Origin: Desulfurella amilsii | Lineage (GTDB): Bacteria; Campylobacterota_A; Desulfurellia; Desulfurellales; Desulfurellaceae | Reading direction: 5' to 3' | Assembly: GCF_002119425.1 (NCBI RefSeq) | Contig: NZ_MDSU01000018.1 | Location: 186,001-250,000, forward strand | Length of the DNA: 64,000 nucleotides | Shown: positions 55,091 to 63,911 of the stretch, in pieces | How the letters are laid out: each line of letters starts with the position of its first letter | How positions within the stretch are numbered: position 1 is the first letter of the stretch | Notes under the pieces: generated by a model | The model's input: only the letters and a program-made list of their open reading frames with translations | What the model was told of the DNA's origin: nothing | Databases searched by the model: none | Made by a program: the position numbers and the translations under genes

Positions 55091-55591
55091 TTAGTTTTGC
55101 CCTGTTGCATTAGATGCGGTTGAAGCTAAATCAGAGTTTGAGTAAAAATTCATATCTTTGAGCTTGTTTAGCGCATATTCGCACCCTAATGTATAAATCT
55201 TTATAGGTACGACACCAACCTTAATCATACCAAGCTCTTTTGCTGCACCTCTTGATAAGTCCAAAATGCGTCCCCTTATATAAGGCCCTCGATCTACAAT
55301 TTTAACAAACAGCTCTTTACCGTTGTAGAGATTTTTGACTAATACTTTGCTACCAAATGGCAAAGTCTTGCTTGCTGCAAAAATCTCATCACTATTGTAT
55401 GTACTTCCATTAGCTGTTTGCATAAGAGAGTCTGAAAGTCCATACCAAGAGGCATAACCTTTTTGAATTTGACATGCATTGTTTTCATTTGAAATGGATT
55501 TTAAAATGTCATCAACTGTAGCTTCACCCGCAAAAGCTCTTGAAAAACTAACAAAAAATACTACCGCTACAATTAACCAAAACTTCCTCAT
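55091..55591 (-). CDS. rlpA: RlpA-like double-psi beta-barrel lytic transglycosylase
   Basis: Exported septal-ring peptidoglycan enzyme family. The 166 residues from 55591 start with a signal peptide, MRKFWLIVAVVFFVSFSRAFA. The DPBB domain (about 40-135) shows the RlpA order: GYASWYGLSDSLMQTANGSTY, FAASKTLPFGSKVLVKN, and VKIVDRGPYIRGRILDLSRG with its active-site Asp. There is no SPOR domain. An in-frame ATG at 55615 lies between the -35 and -10 of a strong promoter, so the ATG at 55591, 6 nt after the -10, is taken as the start. Confidence 0.92.
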   Translation of the reverse strand: MRKFWLIVAVVFFVSFSRAFAGEATVDDILKSISNENNACQIQKGYASWYGLSDSLMQTANGSTYNSDEIFAASKTLPFGSKVLVKNLYNGKELFVKIVDRGPYIRGRILDLSRGAAKELGMIKVGVVPIKIYTLGCEYALNKLKDMNFYSNSDLASTASNATGQN

Positions 55592-55597
55592 GTTTAA

Positions 55598-55626
55598 AGT
55601 ATAAAAATTTTTCATAAAATTGTCAA
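55598..55626 (-). promoter_or_regulatory. rlpA promoter, leaderless
   Basis: TTGACA (55626-55621), 17 bp, TATACT (55603-55598), then 6 nt to the ATG at 55591, with no Shine-Dalgarno. Confidence 0.75.
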
Positions 55627-55743
55627 GAAAAAACTTTAGTTTTTAAAAATCAATAATTTTCTATCTAAAATATGTATTTTTTTGTTAAAATTTTTAATAA
55701 GTAACAAAATTATATACTAAATTTAGAACTCAATGTTAATGTT

Positions 55744-55772
55744 TTGATTTTTTTATGATCATTTTGTATAAT
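55744..55772 (+). promoter_or_regulatory. proS promoter
   Basis: TTGATT (55744-55749), 17 bp, TATAAT (55767-55772), followed by AGGGGTGG before the ATG at 55796. Confidence 0.75.
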
Positions 55773-55795
55773 GCCAAATAAAAAGGGGTGGATGG

Positions 55796-57514
55796 ATGTT
55801 ATTTTCAAAAAGTGCGATTTATACAATAAAAGAAAAACCCAAAGATGCTACAATTGATAGTCACGAATTACTCATAAGAGGTGGCTTTATCAGTCAAGTT
55901 TCAAGCGGTGTATACACATATATGCCTTTAGGTCTAAAAGTTATCAAAAAGGTATCTAAAATTATAGAAGAAGAAATGGATGCAAAAGGCGCCCAACAAA
56001 TACTGATGCCAGCAGTTCAGCCAGCTGAACTTTGGATTGAATCAGGCAGATGGAATGAATACGGAAAGGAACTTTTACGCTTTAAAGATAGGAATGATAG
56101 GGATTTTGTAGTTGGGCCAACACACGAGGAAGTCGTATCGGATATTGTAAGGCGGTATGTAAATAGCTATAAGCAATTGCCTATAAACTTGTACCAAATT
56201 CAAACAAAATTTAGAGATGAAATACGCCCTCGATTTGGCTTGATGAGAGCAAAAGAGTTTATTATGAAGGATGCGTATAGTTTCGATACAGATCCTTCTT
56301 TATTGGATGTAAGTTATGAAAAAATGCGTGATGCATACAATAGGATATTTAAACGTTGCGGTATGAATTTTAGAATTGTGCAAGCAGACAGTGGGGCAAT
56401 TGGTGGCAAGGATTCTGAAGAATTTATGGTGTTATCAAATGTAGGAGAAGATGAAATACTTGTATGTGATACATGTGATTATGCAGCAAATGTCGAAAAG
56501 GCTACAAGCATGGTAAATGAAAAACCATCCAAAGAAGGCCATATTGAAAAAATACACACACCATTTGCAAAAACAATTGGAGAGGTGTCTAAATTTTTAA
56601 ATGTTGAGGAAAGCGAGCTTGCAAAATCACTGTTCTTTAAAAATGAAAAAGGTGAGGTTTTTTGTTTTGTAATATTAGGAAGCGATACACTAAATCTCAC
56701 AAAAGCCAAAAATGTGGTTTCCAGTATAGAGCTGTCTGCTTTAGACAATAGAGAATTAAAGTCATTAGGTTTAATTGCTGGATTTTTAGGACCAATTGGT
56801 TTGGATAAAAACATTCGCATTATTGCTGATACAAGGCTAAAAGATATAGATAGTGCAATCGTAGGGGCAAACGAAGAAAACTATCACTTAAAAAATGTTT
56901 CTTTTAAAAAAGATGTAAATGCAGAATTTTTTGATATTAGAAGTGCACAAGAAGGTGAAATTTGTTCACAATGCAAAAAAGGTAAGCTTAAAAAATACAT
57001 GGGCATAGAAGTGGGTCATATTTTTAAGTTAGGCTTGAAGTATTCAAAATTTATGAATGTTGTTTGCCTGGATAAAGAAGGAAAACAGCAGTACATTTAC
57101 ATGGGTTGCTATGGTATTGGTGTGGGCCGATGTGCGCAAGCTTGTGTTGAACAAAATCATGATGCTGATGGTATAATTTGGCCAATATCCATTGCACCAT
57201 TTGAAGTTGAAATCATTCAACTTGATAAAACAGAAGAAATAAGCGAACTTTGTCATTTGCTTTATGCGCAGTTAAAAAAATCCAAAATCGACTGTTTATT
57301 TGATGATAGGGATGAAAGGGCAGGTGTAAAATTTAAAGATATGGATTTAATAGGCATACCAATAAGCGTTATTGTGGGTTCTAAAAATTTTAAAAATAAT
57401 GAAGTAGAGATTAGATTAAGAAAAACGAAAGAAAAAAAATTATGCAAAATAGACGAATGTTTCAATGAAATTATGAACATAAGGAATTTAATGTATAAGG
57501 AATTGGAGGTTTAA
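55796..57514 (+). CDS. proS: Prolyl-tRNA synthetase (bacterial type)
   Basis: Class II synthetase charging tRNA-Pro. The 572 residues have motif 1 around GVYTYMPLGLKVIKKV, motif 2 FRDEIRPRFGLMRAKEFIMKDAYS near 141, the INS editing domain (about 225-390), motif 3 GIGVGRCAQACVEQ near 441, and a C-terminal anticodon-binding domain with DDRDERAGVKFKDMDLIG near 502. AGGGG precedes the ATG. The aminopeptidase gene starts right at its stop codon. Confidence 0.97.
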   Translation: MLFSKSAIYTIKEKPKDATIDSHELLIRGGFISQVSSGVYTYMPLGLKVIKKVSKIIEEEMDAKGAQQILMPAVQPAELWIESGRWNEYGKELLRFKDRNDRDFVVGPTHEEVVSDIVRRYVNSYKQLPINLYQIQTKFRDEIRPRFGLMRAKEFIMKDAYSFDTDPSLLDVSYEKMRDAYNRIFKRCGMNFRIVQADSGAIGGKDSEEFMVLSNVGEDEILVCDTCDYAANVEKATSMVNEKPSKEGHIEKIHTPFAKTIGEVSKFLNVEESELAKSLFFKNEKGEVFCFVILGSDTLNLTKAKNVVSSIELSALDNRELKSLGLIAGFLGPIGLDKNIRIIADTRLKDIDSAIVGANEENYHLKNVSFKKDVNAEFFDIRSAQEGEICSQCKKGKLKKYMGIEVGHIFKLGLKYSKFMNVVCLDKEGKQQYIYMGCYGIGVGRCAQACVEQNHDADGIIWPISIAPFEVEIIQLDKTEEISELCHLLYAQLKKSKIDCLFDDRDERAGVKFKDMDLIGIPISVIVGSKNFKNNEVEIRLRKTKEKKLCKIDECFNEIMNIRNLMYKELEV

Positions 57515-58855
57515 ATGAAAGATTTAAAAGAAAAGCTGTTCAGAAATCAAAAGAATGGGTGGTTTGGCAATAAAGAGGAAATTTTTGAGTTTTCGAAAGA
57601 ATATATCAATTTTTTGAATGTATGCAAAACAGAAAGAGAAACTGTAAATTTTGTAAAAACATTTTTTTCAAAGCATTCAAAGCAAGAACTAATTTTTGTT
57701 AATAGAAATAAAAATGTCGCGCTGGTACGACTTGGAAAAGAAAACGGTATGAGGCTTATTGCAAGTCATATTGATTCACCCCGTATAGATTTAAAGCAAA
57801 ATCCGATCTTTGAAGATTCAAATTTGTGTCTGTTTCATACACACTATTACGGTGGTATAAAAAAATACCAATGGTTAAATATCCCTCTCTCGTTACATGG
57901 AATCATTGTAAAATCCGATTTAGAAATTATAGAGTTTAATCTTGGCGAGAATGAGGATGATCCTGTATTTGTAATACCTGATTTATTACCCCATCTATCT
58001 AAAAAAGTGATAGATGAAAAGGTTGTAAAAGAAGCTTTTGATGCGGACAAGCTTAATTTGATTGTAGGCTCAATACCGTTTAGTAAAGAAGAAAAAGACC
58101 AGATTAAACTCAACATCCTAAAAATATTAAGCGAAAATTATGGCATTTCTGAAGAGGATTTTATATCTGCAGAAATTACACTAACACCTGCTTTTAAAGC
58201 AAAGGATGCTGGTTTTGATAGAAGTCTTATTGCAGGGTATGGGCAAGATGATAGAATTTGTGCATATACTTCTTTAAAAGCATTTTTTGATTCAAAAAAG
58301 GCTCCACAAACACAAGTAGTTCTGATGATCGACAAAGAAGAAATTGGATCAGAAGGAAATACATCAGCGCAATCAAGCTTTTTGTTTGAAATTGCAATTG
58401 AAATCTTGAAAGCAAAAAAAATTGAACCGACATTTGAAAACATTATTTCATTTTTTAAAACTTCTGAATGTTTATCCGCTGATGTTAATGGGGCGGTTAA
58501 TCCAATGTATAAAGAAGTTCACGAAAAAGACAATGCCTCATACATCAACAACGGCGTGGTTTTAACAAAATTTACAGGACACGGTGGTAAATATATGGCA
58601 AATGATGCCAATGCTGAATTTGTAGGCAAAATTAGAAAAATTTTTAATGACAACAATGCAGTATGGCAAACCGGTGAGCTGGGTAAAGTTGATGAAGGCG
58701 GTGGTGGCACCATTGCAAAATACATTGCAAATCACAATATAGAAACAATTGATTGCGGACCTGCATTAATTTCAATGCATTCTCCTTACGAAATTTCGTC
58801 TAAAGCGGATCTTTATGAGACATACAAAGCCTATAAAGCTTTTTTGAGCTACTAA
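57515..58855 (+). CDS. M18-family aminopeptidase (aspartyl aminopeptidase-like)
   Basis: Cytoplasmic zinc aminopeptidase of the M18/ApeB family. The 446 residues include the metal-site motifs ASHIDSPRIDL near 88, GYGQDDRICAYTS near 241, DKEEIGSEGNTS near 275 and SMHSPYEISSKADLYET near the C-terminus, plus GGGGTIAKYIA near 400. M18 enzymes remove N-terminal acidic or neutral residues and form dodecamers. GGAGG in the end of proS is its ribosome site, so the two are co-transcribed. Confidence 0.92.
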   Translation: MKDLKEKLFRNQKNGWFGNKEEIFEFSKEYINFLNVCKTERETVNFVKTFFSKHSKQELIFVNRNKNVALVRLGKENGMRLIASHIDSPRIDLKQNPIFEDSNLCLFHTHYYGGIKKYQWLNIPLSLHGIIVKSDLEIIEFNLGENEDDPVFVIPDLLPHLSKKVIDEKVVKEAFDADKLNLIVGSIPFSKEEKDQIKLNILKILSENYGISEEDFISAEITLTPAFKAKDAGFDRSLIAGYGQDDRICAYTSLKAFFDSKKAPQTQVVLMIDKEEIGSEGNTSAQSSFLFEIAIEILKAKKIEPTFENIISFFKTSECLSADVNGAVNPMYKEVHEKDNASYINNGVVLTKFTGHGGKYMANDANAEFVGKIRKIFNDNNAVWQTGELGKVDEGGGGTIAKYIANHNIETIDCGPALISMHSPYEISSKADLYETYKAYKAFLSY

Positions 58856-58871
58856 TATGTTTGAATTATAA

Positions 58872-59000
58872 CAGTTTCAGATATATATTCTGCTCTTGGA
58901 AGAAATAAGACCATATAGACCGCATTCTTTAGATCACATTCAAGCAATAGAATTTCTAAATGATTTGGTCTCAAAAGGCAAAAATAAATATAGAGATTAG
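58872..59000 (+). pseudogene. Possible transposase C-terminal remnant (IS3/IS481-like)
   Basis: A 42-codon open stretch (58872-58997, stop at 58998) without a start codon in place. It contains EIRPYRPHSLDHIQAIEFLN, like the YNxxRPHxxLxxxxPxEFL end of DDE transposases of the IS3/IS481 type. No rest of the element or inverted repeats remain in this 182-bp gap between convergent genes, so it looks like a decayed scrap. Confidence 0.4.
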
Positions 59001-59037
59001 TTGGTATTATCCCTATTACTATTAAGCTTTGGTGCTA

Positions 59038-59904
59038 CTAATTTGATGAGCAAAAATCAAATATTGCCATCCTTACATACACGCCGTTTTCTACTTGCCT
59101 TGTAATAAGCACGTTTCTGTCTATATAAATACACGAATCTAACTCAACATCCCTGTTTACCGGTCCTGGGTGCATGATATAGGCATTAATTGTTTTTTTG
59201 ATGCCGAAAAATTTGTTGTATTCGCTTAGCGAAGGTATGTTCACGCCGCTTTTTCGCTCAAGCTGTATGCGCAACAGTATCACAAAGTCTTTATTTGATG
59301 TAGCTTGTTCTAGATTTTTTTCTATTTTTATTCCTTCAAAATTTTGTGGCAAAAATGTATTTGGGCCATAAAAACTCAAATCCCAATTAAACATCTTTGC
59401 TAAATATATGTGACTTCGTGCTACACGTGAATTAACAATATCGCCTATTATACAGACTTTAAGATTCTCTATATCTTTTGTGTGCTCATACATTGTCATC
59501 AAATCAAGCAAAGCTTGAGAAGGATGTTCATTTGTCCCATCACCTGCGTTGATTATATTGGCTTTAGTAAACTGGCTCATATATAAAGGGAAACCAGAAT
59601 AGGAATGCCTCGTCACAAAAAAATTCGGGTGCATTGCATTTAAATTTGTTATTGTATCTATCCAGTTTTCACCTTTTTGCAAACTTGACTTCGTATAATC
59701 AAAGTTAACAACCTTTGCACCTAGTTTAAGCGCAGCTATTTCAAATGATGTTTTGGTTCTTGTGCTATTTTCAAAAAACATATTTATAACAATGGCATCT
59801 TGCAGGCTTTTAGTATAATTTGTGTTATTTTTAAAGTAGATAGCTTTTTCTAAAATACTTAGCACCTGATTTTTATTAAAGTATTTAAGACCCAAACAAT
59901 GCAT
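59038..59904 (-). CDS. pyrB: Aspartate carbamoyltransferase catalytic subunit
   Basis: Commits carbamoyl phosphate and aspartate to pyrimidine synthesis. The 288 residues show the carbamoyl-phosphate motif FFENSTRTKTSFEIAALKLG near 47, KGENWIDTITNL near 79, and NAGDGTNEHPSQALLDLMT near 117. IMHPGPVNRDVEL near 246 is the aspartate-site loop. It is slightly short (usual about 305), and no pyrI follows. It is the last gene of the leftward operon, 4 bp after rapZ. Confidence 0.95.
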   Translation of the reverse strand: MHCLGLKYFNKNQVLSILEKAIYFKNNTNYTKSLQDAIVINMFFENSTRTKTSFEIAALKLGAKVVNFDYTKSSLQKGENWIDTITNLNAMHPNFFVTRHSYSGFPLYMSQFTKANIINAGDGTNEHPSQALLDLMTMYEHTKDIENLKVCIIGDIVNSRVARSHIYLAKMFNWDLSFYGPNTFLPQNFEGIKIEKNLEQATSNKDFVILLRIQLERKSGVNIPSLSEYNKFFGIKKTINAYIMHPGPVNRDVELDSCIYIDRNVLITRQVENGVYVRMAIFDFCSSN

Positions 59905-59908
59905 AAGC

Positions 59909-60778
59909 TTACCTTCCTATATCTCTGTGAATTGTATTTACTATATAATCCATATTTCTTACAAATTCCTCCAAATGCTTAACAATTGCAACCGAGCGGT
60001 GCTTGCCGCCAGTGCAACCAATTGATATCGTAATATAGCTCTTTGATATTTGTGTAAAAAGAGGTAAAATAAATTTCAAAAAGTCTTTAATTTTATCAAT
60101 AAATTCTTTAGCATGCGGTTGAGTTAATACAAAATTATAAGTAACCTCATCCAACCCTGTTGTATTTTTAAGTGACTCGATAAAGTAGGGGTTTGGTAAA
60201 AATCTTGCATCAAATATATAATCGCTTTCTGCTGGTAAACCATACTTAAAACCAAACGATTCAAGCTGAACAATCGGTTTTAGTTGCTGATCATCTCCAA
60301 ATTTTGCTAAAAGTAAATTCTTAAGGTTATTAACATTTAAATCGGTTGTATCTATAACAAGATCGGATATCTTAGCAACACCGTCCATAATTGACTTCTC
60401 TTCTTCTATGGCTTGCATAAGGGATAGTTGCTTAAATAAAGTTAAGGGGTGCTGCCTTCTTGTTTCTTGGTATCTGGCAATTAGCTTTTCTTTATTGGCA
60501 TGCAGGTAAACTATTATAACATTTATGTTCTTGCTTTTAAGCCACTCTACTGACTCAAAAAAATACTTTTGAAAATCAATTTCTCTAATATCGCAAACTA
60601 TAGCTATATCTTTAACCGCAAAAGTACCTTCTTCTGCAATGTCAATAAATTTTTTGATTAATTGCAGTGGAAAATTATCCATGCAAAAAAATCTTAATTC
60701 TTCAAAAACTTTTAGAGCGCTACTCTTGCCTGAACCAGATAAACCGCTAATAAATACAAATTTGTTAATTTTACTCAT
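59909..60778 (-). CDS. rapZ: RapZ-family RNase adapter/nucleotide-binding protein
   Basis: P-loop protein of the RapZ/YvcJ family. The 289 residues have Walker A SGLSGSGKSSALKVFEEL near 10, DNFPLQLI near 34, and the C-terminal RNA-binding/regulatory domain with SIGCTGGKHRSVAIVKHLEE near 249. In enterobacteria RapZ controls GlmS through small RNAs; that circuit is not assumed here. It overlaps ptsN by 8 bp, the conserved hpf-ptsN-rapZ arrangement. Confidence 0.93.
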   Translation of the reverse strand: MSKINKFVFISGLSGSGKSSALKVFEELRFFCMDNFPLQLIKKFIDIAEEGTFAVKDIAIVCDIREIDFQKYFFESVEWLKSKNINVIIVYLHANKEKLIARYQETRRQHPLTLFKQLSLMQAIEEEKSIMDGVAKISDLVIDTTDLNVNNLKNLLLAKFGDDQQLKPIVQLESFGFKYGLPAESDYIFDARFLPNPYFIESLKNTTGLDEVTYNFVLTQPHAKEFIDKIKDFLKFILPLFTQISKSYITISIGCTGGKHRSVAIVKHLEEFVRNMDYIVNTIHRDIGR

Positions 60779-61223
60779 CTTCTTCTAAGGTTTTTAGATA
60801 ATCTTTTATTTCTTGCGGACTTTTATTCAAAAAATGCTCCACATTCGATTTTTTTAATATTTTGGCAAGGAATGTAAGCGTTTTCAATTGCAATGATGGC
60901 TTATCAGATGGAGATAATACAACAAATATCACACTTACTGTTATATCATCAATTGAATCAAAGTCAATTGGTGCTTTTAAAACAAAAACACCAATATAAG
61001 ACTTTACATCCTTAAGTTTTAAATGAGGTAAAGCAAACCCATTACCTATAGCCGTAGAGCCCAATAATTCTCTTTCTTTTAATAAGTCATAAATAATACT
61101 ACTATCTACATTGACCTTTAAAGCCACAGACTGGCTGATTTTTTGAAACAAATCATACTTATCGTTTGCCACAACATTAACATCAACATCTTTTATTTGG
61201 TTTATCAGATCTTTAAAATTCAT
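60771..61223 (-). CDS. ptsN: PTS EIIA-like nitrogen-regulatory protein
   Basis: 150-residue PTS EIIA type-2 protein of the nitrogen phosphotransfer system. The phosphorylated His is in GNGFALPHLKLKDVKS near residue 67, with VFVVLSPSDKPSLQLKTL near 98. It probably relays PEP status to regulators rather than sugar uptake, because no permease genes adjoin. One base separates it from hpf. Confidence 0.92.
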   Translation of the reverse strand: MNFKDLINQIKDVDVNVVANDKYDLFQKISQSVALKVNVDSSIIYDLLKERELLGSTAIGNGFALPHLKLKDVKSYIGVFVLKAPIDFDSIDDITVSVIFVVLSPSDKPSLQLKTLTFLAKILKKSNVEHFLNKSPQEIKDYLKTLEEDE

Positions 61224-61224
61224 T

Positions 61225-61722
61225 TTAAGTTTCTATAAGCGTGAAACTACCGTCGTTATTTTTGTACAAAACATTGACATTTTCTGTTTCTGAATTGTAA
61301 AAAACCAAAATTCCTTCTAGTGATTTTTGAGCTAAACTCAGGGCTTCTTCTAAATTAATAGGCTTTTCATCAATATTTTTTCTAATAATCTCAATACCTT
61401 CAAATTCACTTTGAACTTCATTTATTGCGCTAGTTTTTCTTTTATTGGATTTTTTTTCTTTAAGTTTTTTTAATTGTCCCTCAAGGTTATCATATAGTAA
61501 ATCAATACTTGCATAAAGATCGCGCGAGGTTTCTGTGGCTTTAATAATATCTTGCTTTGTGATTAATTTTGCATCGGCAATATGTCTATATTTTTCAACA
61601 TTAATCATAATTTCAGCTTGCAATATATTGTATATCTTTTCAAGCCTGCTCAATTTTTTTACAACGTAATCTTTTATAGCATCTGTAAGTTCTATATTTT
61701 TTGAAGCAAAAACGAATTCCAT
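61225..61722 (-). CDS. hpf: Ribosome hibernation promoting factor, long form
   Basis: Stops translation by pairing 70S ribosomes. The 165 residues have an N-terminal S30AE domain (about 1-95, FASKNIELTDAIKDYVVKKL). A C-terminal dimerisation domain (about 112-165) reads KPINLEEALSLAQKS and VLYKNNDGSFTLIE, the mark of long HPF that forms 100S dimers. GGAGGT precedes the ATG. In this operon it links stationary-phase control with PTS signalling. Confidence 0.92.
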   Translation of the reverse strand: MEFVFASKNIELTDAIKDYVVKKLSRLEKIYNILQAEIMINVEKYRHIADAKLITKQDIIKATETSRDLYASIDLLYDNLEGQLKKLKEKKSNKRKTSAINEVQSEFEGIEIIRKNIDEKPINLEEALSLAQKSLEGILVFYNSETENVNVLYKNNDGSFTLIET

Positions 61723-61737
61723 ATTACCTCCAGATGG

Positions 61738-62073
61738 TTAATGTTCGCAAACAGATTTGTTTGTATAAATCAATGTACCGTCTAAATAGTCCTGCATGGT
61801 TTTTGAGTGTTCCTGTGGTGCAACACCAGATATAACATCTATACCATAGCTGTTAAAAAACTCTATAGCTCTTGGCCCAACACCGCAAAGTATAACTAAA
61901 TCAACATTCTGTGACTTTGCCCAAGCAGGAAAAGCGCCTTCTTGGTGCTCTATTGAGTCGTAAAATTTTTTATCTTTTACAACACCATTTTCAATTTCGT
62001 AGATTACAAACCTTTGAGCTCTGCCAAAGTGTTCACTTAAAACATCACCAATTAATGGCATCATGACCTTCAT
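61738..62073 (-). CDS. NifX/NifB-type dinitrogenase cofactor-domain protein
   Basis: 111-residue protein of the dinitrogenase iron-molybdenum cofactor biosynthesis domain family (NifX/NifY/MTH1175-like). It starts MKVMMPLIGDVLSEHFGRAQ, continues with FVIYEIENG and has CGVGPRAIEFFNSYGIDVI near 64. No nif genes are near. Small stand-alone members bind metal clusters but are mostly uncharacterised. It overlaps the thiamine-binding gene by one base. Confidence 0.85.
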   Translation of the reverse strand: MKVMMPLIGDVLSEHFGRAQRFVIYEIENGVVKDKKFYDSIEHQEGAFPAWAKSQNVDLVILCGVGPRAIEFFNSYGIDVISGVAPQEHSKTMQDYLDGTLIYTNKSVCEH

Positions 62074-62381
62074 TAAACCTTTCCTCCTAATTTATTTTCG
62101 AGTGATTCCATTTTTCCTTTTAAAGTTAGCTGTTTGTCGTTTCTTTCGTCAATATATACATTCATAACAACCCTATTTAATCCTTCGCTATAAATTGTAT
62201 CTCGCACTTTTGGTATAAGCTTAAGAATTTCTTCTAACTCACCTTCTATTGCTGTACCAATAGGTGTAGGCATTACTTTAAAACTGCTTTCTTTTATTAG
62301 CGATACAACTTTTGCGATGCAGGCACTTACGCTTGGTGACGATGTACCAATCGGTATAACTGTAATGCCACAGACAGCCAT
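62073..62381 (-). CDS. MTH1187-family thiamine-binding protein
   Basis: 102-residue DUF77/YqgV-like ferredoxin-fold protein: CGITVIPIGTSSPSVSACIA at the start, VMPTPIGTAIEGELEEIL near 38 and a basic C-terminus. Family members bind thiamine or related pyrimidines and are small homotetramers. A link to thiM and thiL elsewhere in the window is plausible. GGAGGT lies upstream. Confidence 0.85.
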   Translation of the reverse strand: MAVCGITVIPIGTSSPSVSACIAKVVSLIKESSFKVMPTPIGTAIEGELEEILKLIPKVRDTIYSEGLNRVVMNVYIDERNDKQLTLKGKMESLENKLGGKV

Positions 62382-62395
62382 ATTGACCTCCTTAT

Positions 62396-62740
62396 CTAGT
62401 AAATGCTTCTGTATCGTTCGAAGTATGATTTATCATCCTTTATGTTAGCTTTTATTTTGATTATCTTTATATCAAATGCACTTATTGTAACAAATTTTTC
62501 GTTTAGAATTAAATCATCCCATTGTGTTAAAATTTTATAAGACAAAGAAATATCTTGAAATTTTTTTTTGGCTGATTCACTGCTATTAACATCTGGGTGA
62601 TATTTTTTTGCTAGGACAAGGTATCTCTTTTTTATTTCCTGTGAAGATTTAGCATCCCACACATTTAGAATTTCTTTGGCTATTATTTCATAGAGTTTCT
62701 TTTGCTTAATGTTTTTTCTAAACTCAAAATCGTATATCAT
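62396..62740 (-). CDS. Small J-domain protein
   Basis: 114-residue protein with one J domain (about 18-80) containing LAKKYHPDVNSSES (HPD near 48). An N-terminal helix, FRKNIKQKKLYEIIAKEI, lies where most DnaJ proteins begin directly with the domain. A basic C-terminal tail has no zinc finger or substrate barrel. It is likely a dedicated DnaK co-chaperone for one client. It overlaps the M24 peptidase gene by 4 bp. Confidence 0.85.
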   Translation of the reverse strand: MIYDFEFRKNIKQKKLYEIIAKEILNVWDAKSSQEIKKRYLVLAKKYHPDVNSSESAKKKFQDISLSYKILTQWDDLILNEKFVTISAFDIKIIKIKANIKDDKSYFERYRSIY

Positions 62741-63885
62741 AACTGTACTAATTGTTTTGGAAATTTTGTTAAACTTTCTACACCATCTTTTTTTACAATA
62801 TAGGTATTTTCTAATCCAACTGCACCTTCATTGAAAATAAGCTTTGGCTCAAATGCAAATACCATATTTTCTTCTAATGGATAATCCATGCCTTTGGCAA
62901 TAAATGGGTACTCATCCAACTCCAAACCTAAACCGTGGCCTAAAAAACTTACCCTATCTTTACCAATGCCCATAAAGATATTTTCATACCCTGCGCTTTT
63001 TGCTTTTTCAAGAGACTTTATATATATTTCGTGAGCATTTGTGCCTACTTTTGCATAATCTTCAAACCAATTTATTAAATCAAGACAAAACTGGTAGCCT
63101 TTTTTCATCTGATTATCTAAATCGCCAATTACAAATGTGCGTGTTTGATCTGCCAAATAACCATTGTAATTAAAAACAAAATCCACAATTATGGACTTGT
63201 TTTTCTCAATCCTATTTGTGCTTGCACCTTCTGGGTAAGTAGGGTACATACCTTTGCCTGTTAGAGGTTTCATGTAGCCAGAAAAACCCACAGCGCTTGT
63301 ACCGCAAATAACATGACCCATAAAAATCTCGCCATTAAACATTCGCATGCGGTTTCTGCCTTGATGGCCCCTTAGGCGTGCAAAGTATTCTAATTTTGCG
63401 CTTATATCAATTTCTCTTTTGTTTTCTTCTAAATATATTTTTGCATCAGCCATTAAACAATCAAGATTTTTAGCAGCTTGTGCTATACTTCCTATCTCTT
63501 GCGGTTCTTTTATTCTCCTTTGCCATCTAATATCATCTGAAACATCTGCTATGTGGCTTCTATCAAAAATTTCTTTAAATTTCAGATAAAAATTTGCAGG
63601 CAATACATCAAACTCAAGGCCTATTGTGTCAACCTTAAAACCTTGCTGTTGAATAAATTTTTTAATGTCTGAAAAACCATTCATATAATTTACGCTAACG
63701 TTGGTCTCTTCTTGAGCTCTATCCAAACCACGCCTGACAAATAAAAATTTTCCATTATCTTTTGTTATAATAAGTACGCCGTTTGCAAATGTACCAGTAT
63801 AATAATAAATATCGGTTGATTGCATAAGTAGAGCAATATCAATATTTTTAACTCTCAAGACTTCTGAGAAAGTTTTTGTTCTCAT
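62737..63885 (-). CDS. M24-family metallopeptidase (Xaa-Pro dipeptidase/aminopeptidase-like)
   Basis: 382-residue creatinase-fold peptidase. An N-terminal creatinase domain (about 1-130) is followed by the pita-bread catalytic domain with the five expected metal ligands: Asp in IIVDFVFNYNG, Asp in ADQTRTFV, His in LGHGLGLELDEYP, Glu in FAFEPKLIF and Glu in GLENTYIV. The start at 63885 is set by GGAGGGG 6 nt upstream; an in-frame start at 63924 is not supported. It is the first gene of the eight-gene leftward operon ending with pyrB. Confidence 0.9.
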   Translation of the reverse strand: MRTKTFSEVLRVKNIDIALLMQSTDIYYYTGTFANGVLIITKDNGKFLFVRRGLDRAQEETNVSVNYMNGFSDIKKFIQQQGFKVDTIGLEFDVLPANFYLKFKEIFDRSHIADVSDDIRWQRRIKEPQEIGSIAQAAKNLDCLMADAKIYLEENKREIDISAKLEYFARLRGHQGRNRMRMFNGEIFMGHVICGTSAVGFSGYMKPLTGKGMYPTYPEGASTNRIEKNKSIIVDFVFNYNGYLADQTRTFVIGDLDNQMKKGYQFCLDLINWFEDYAKVGTNAHEIYIKSLEKAKSAGYENIFMGIGKDRVSFLGHGLGLELDEYPFIAKGMDYPLEENMVFAFEPKLIFNEGAVGLENTYIVKKDGVESLTKFPKQLVQL

Positions 63886-63911
63886 GCAACCCCTCCATCC
63901 ATTTGTCAGTA

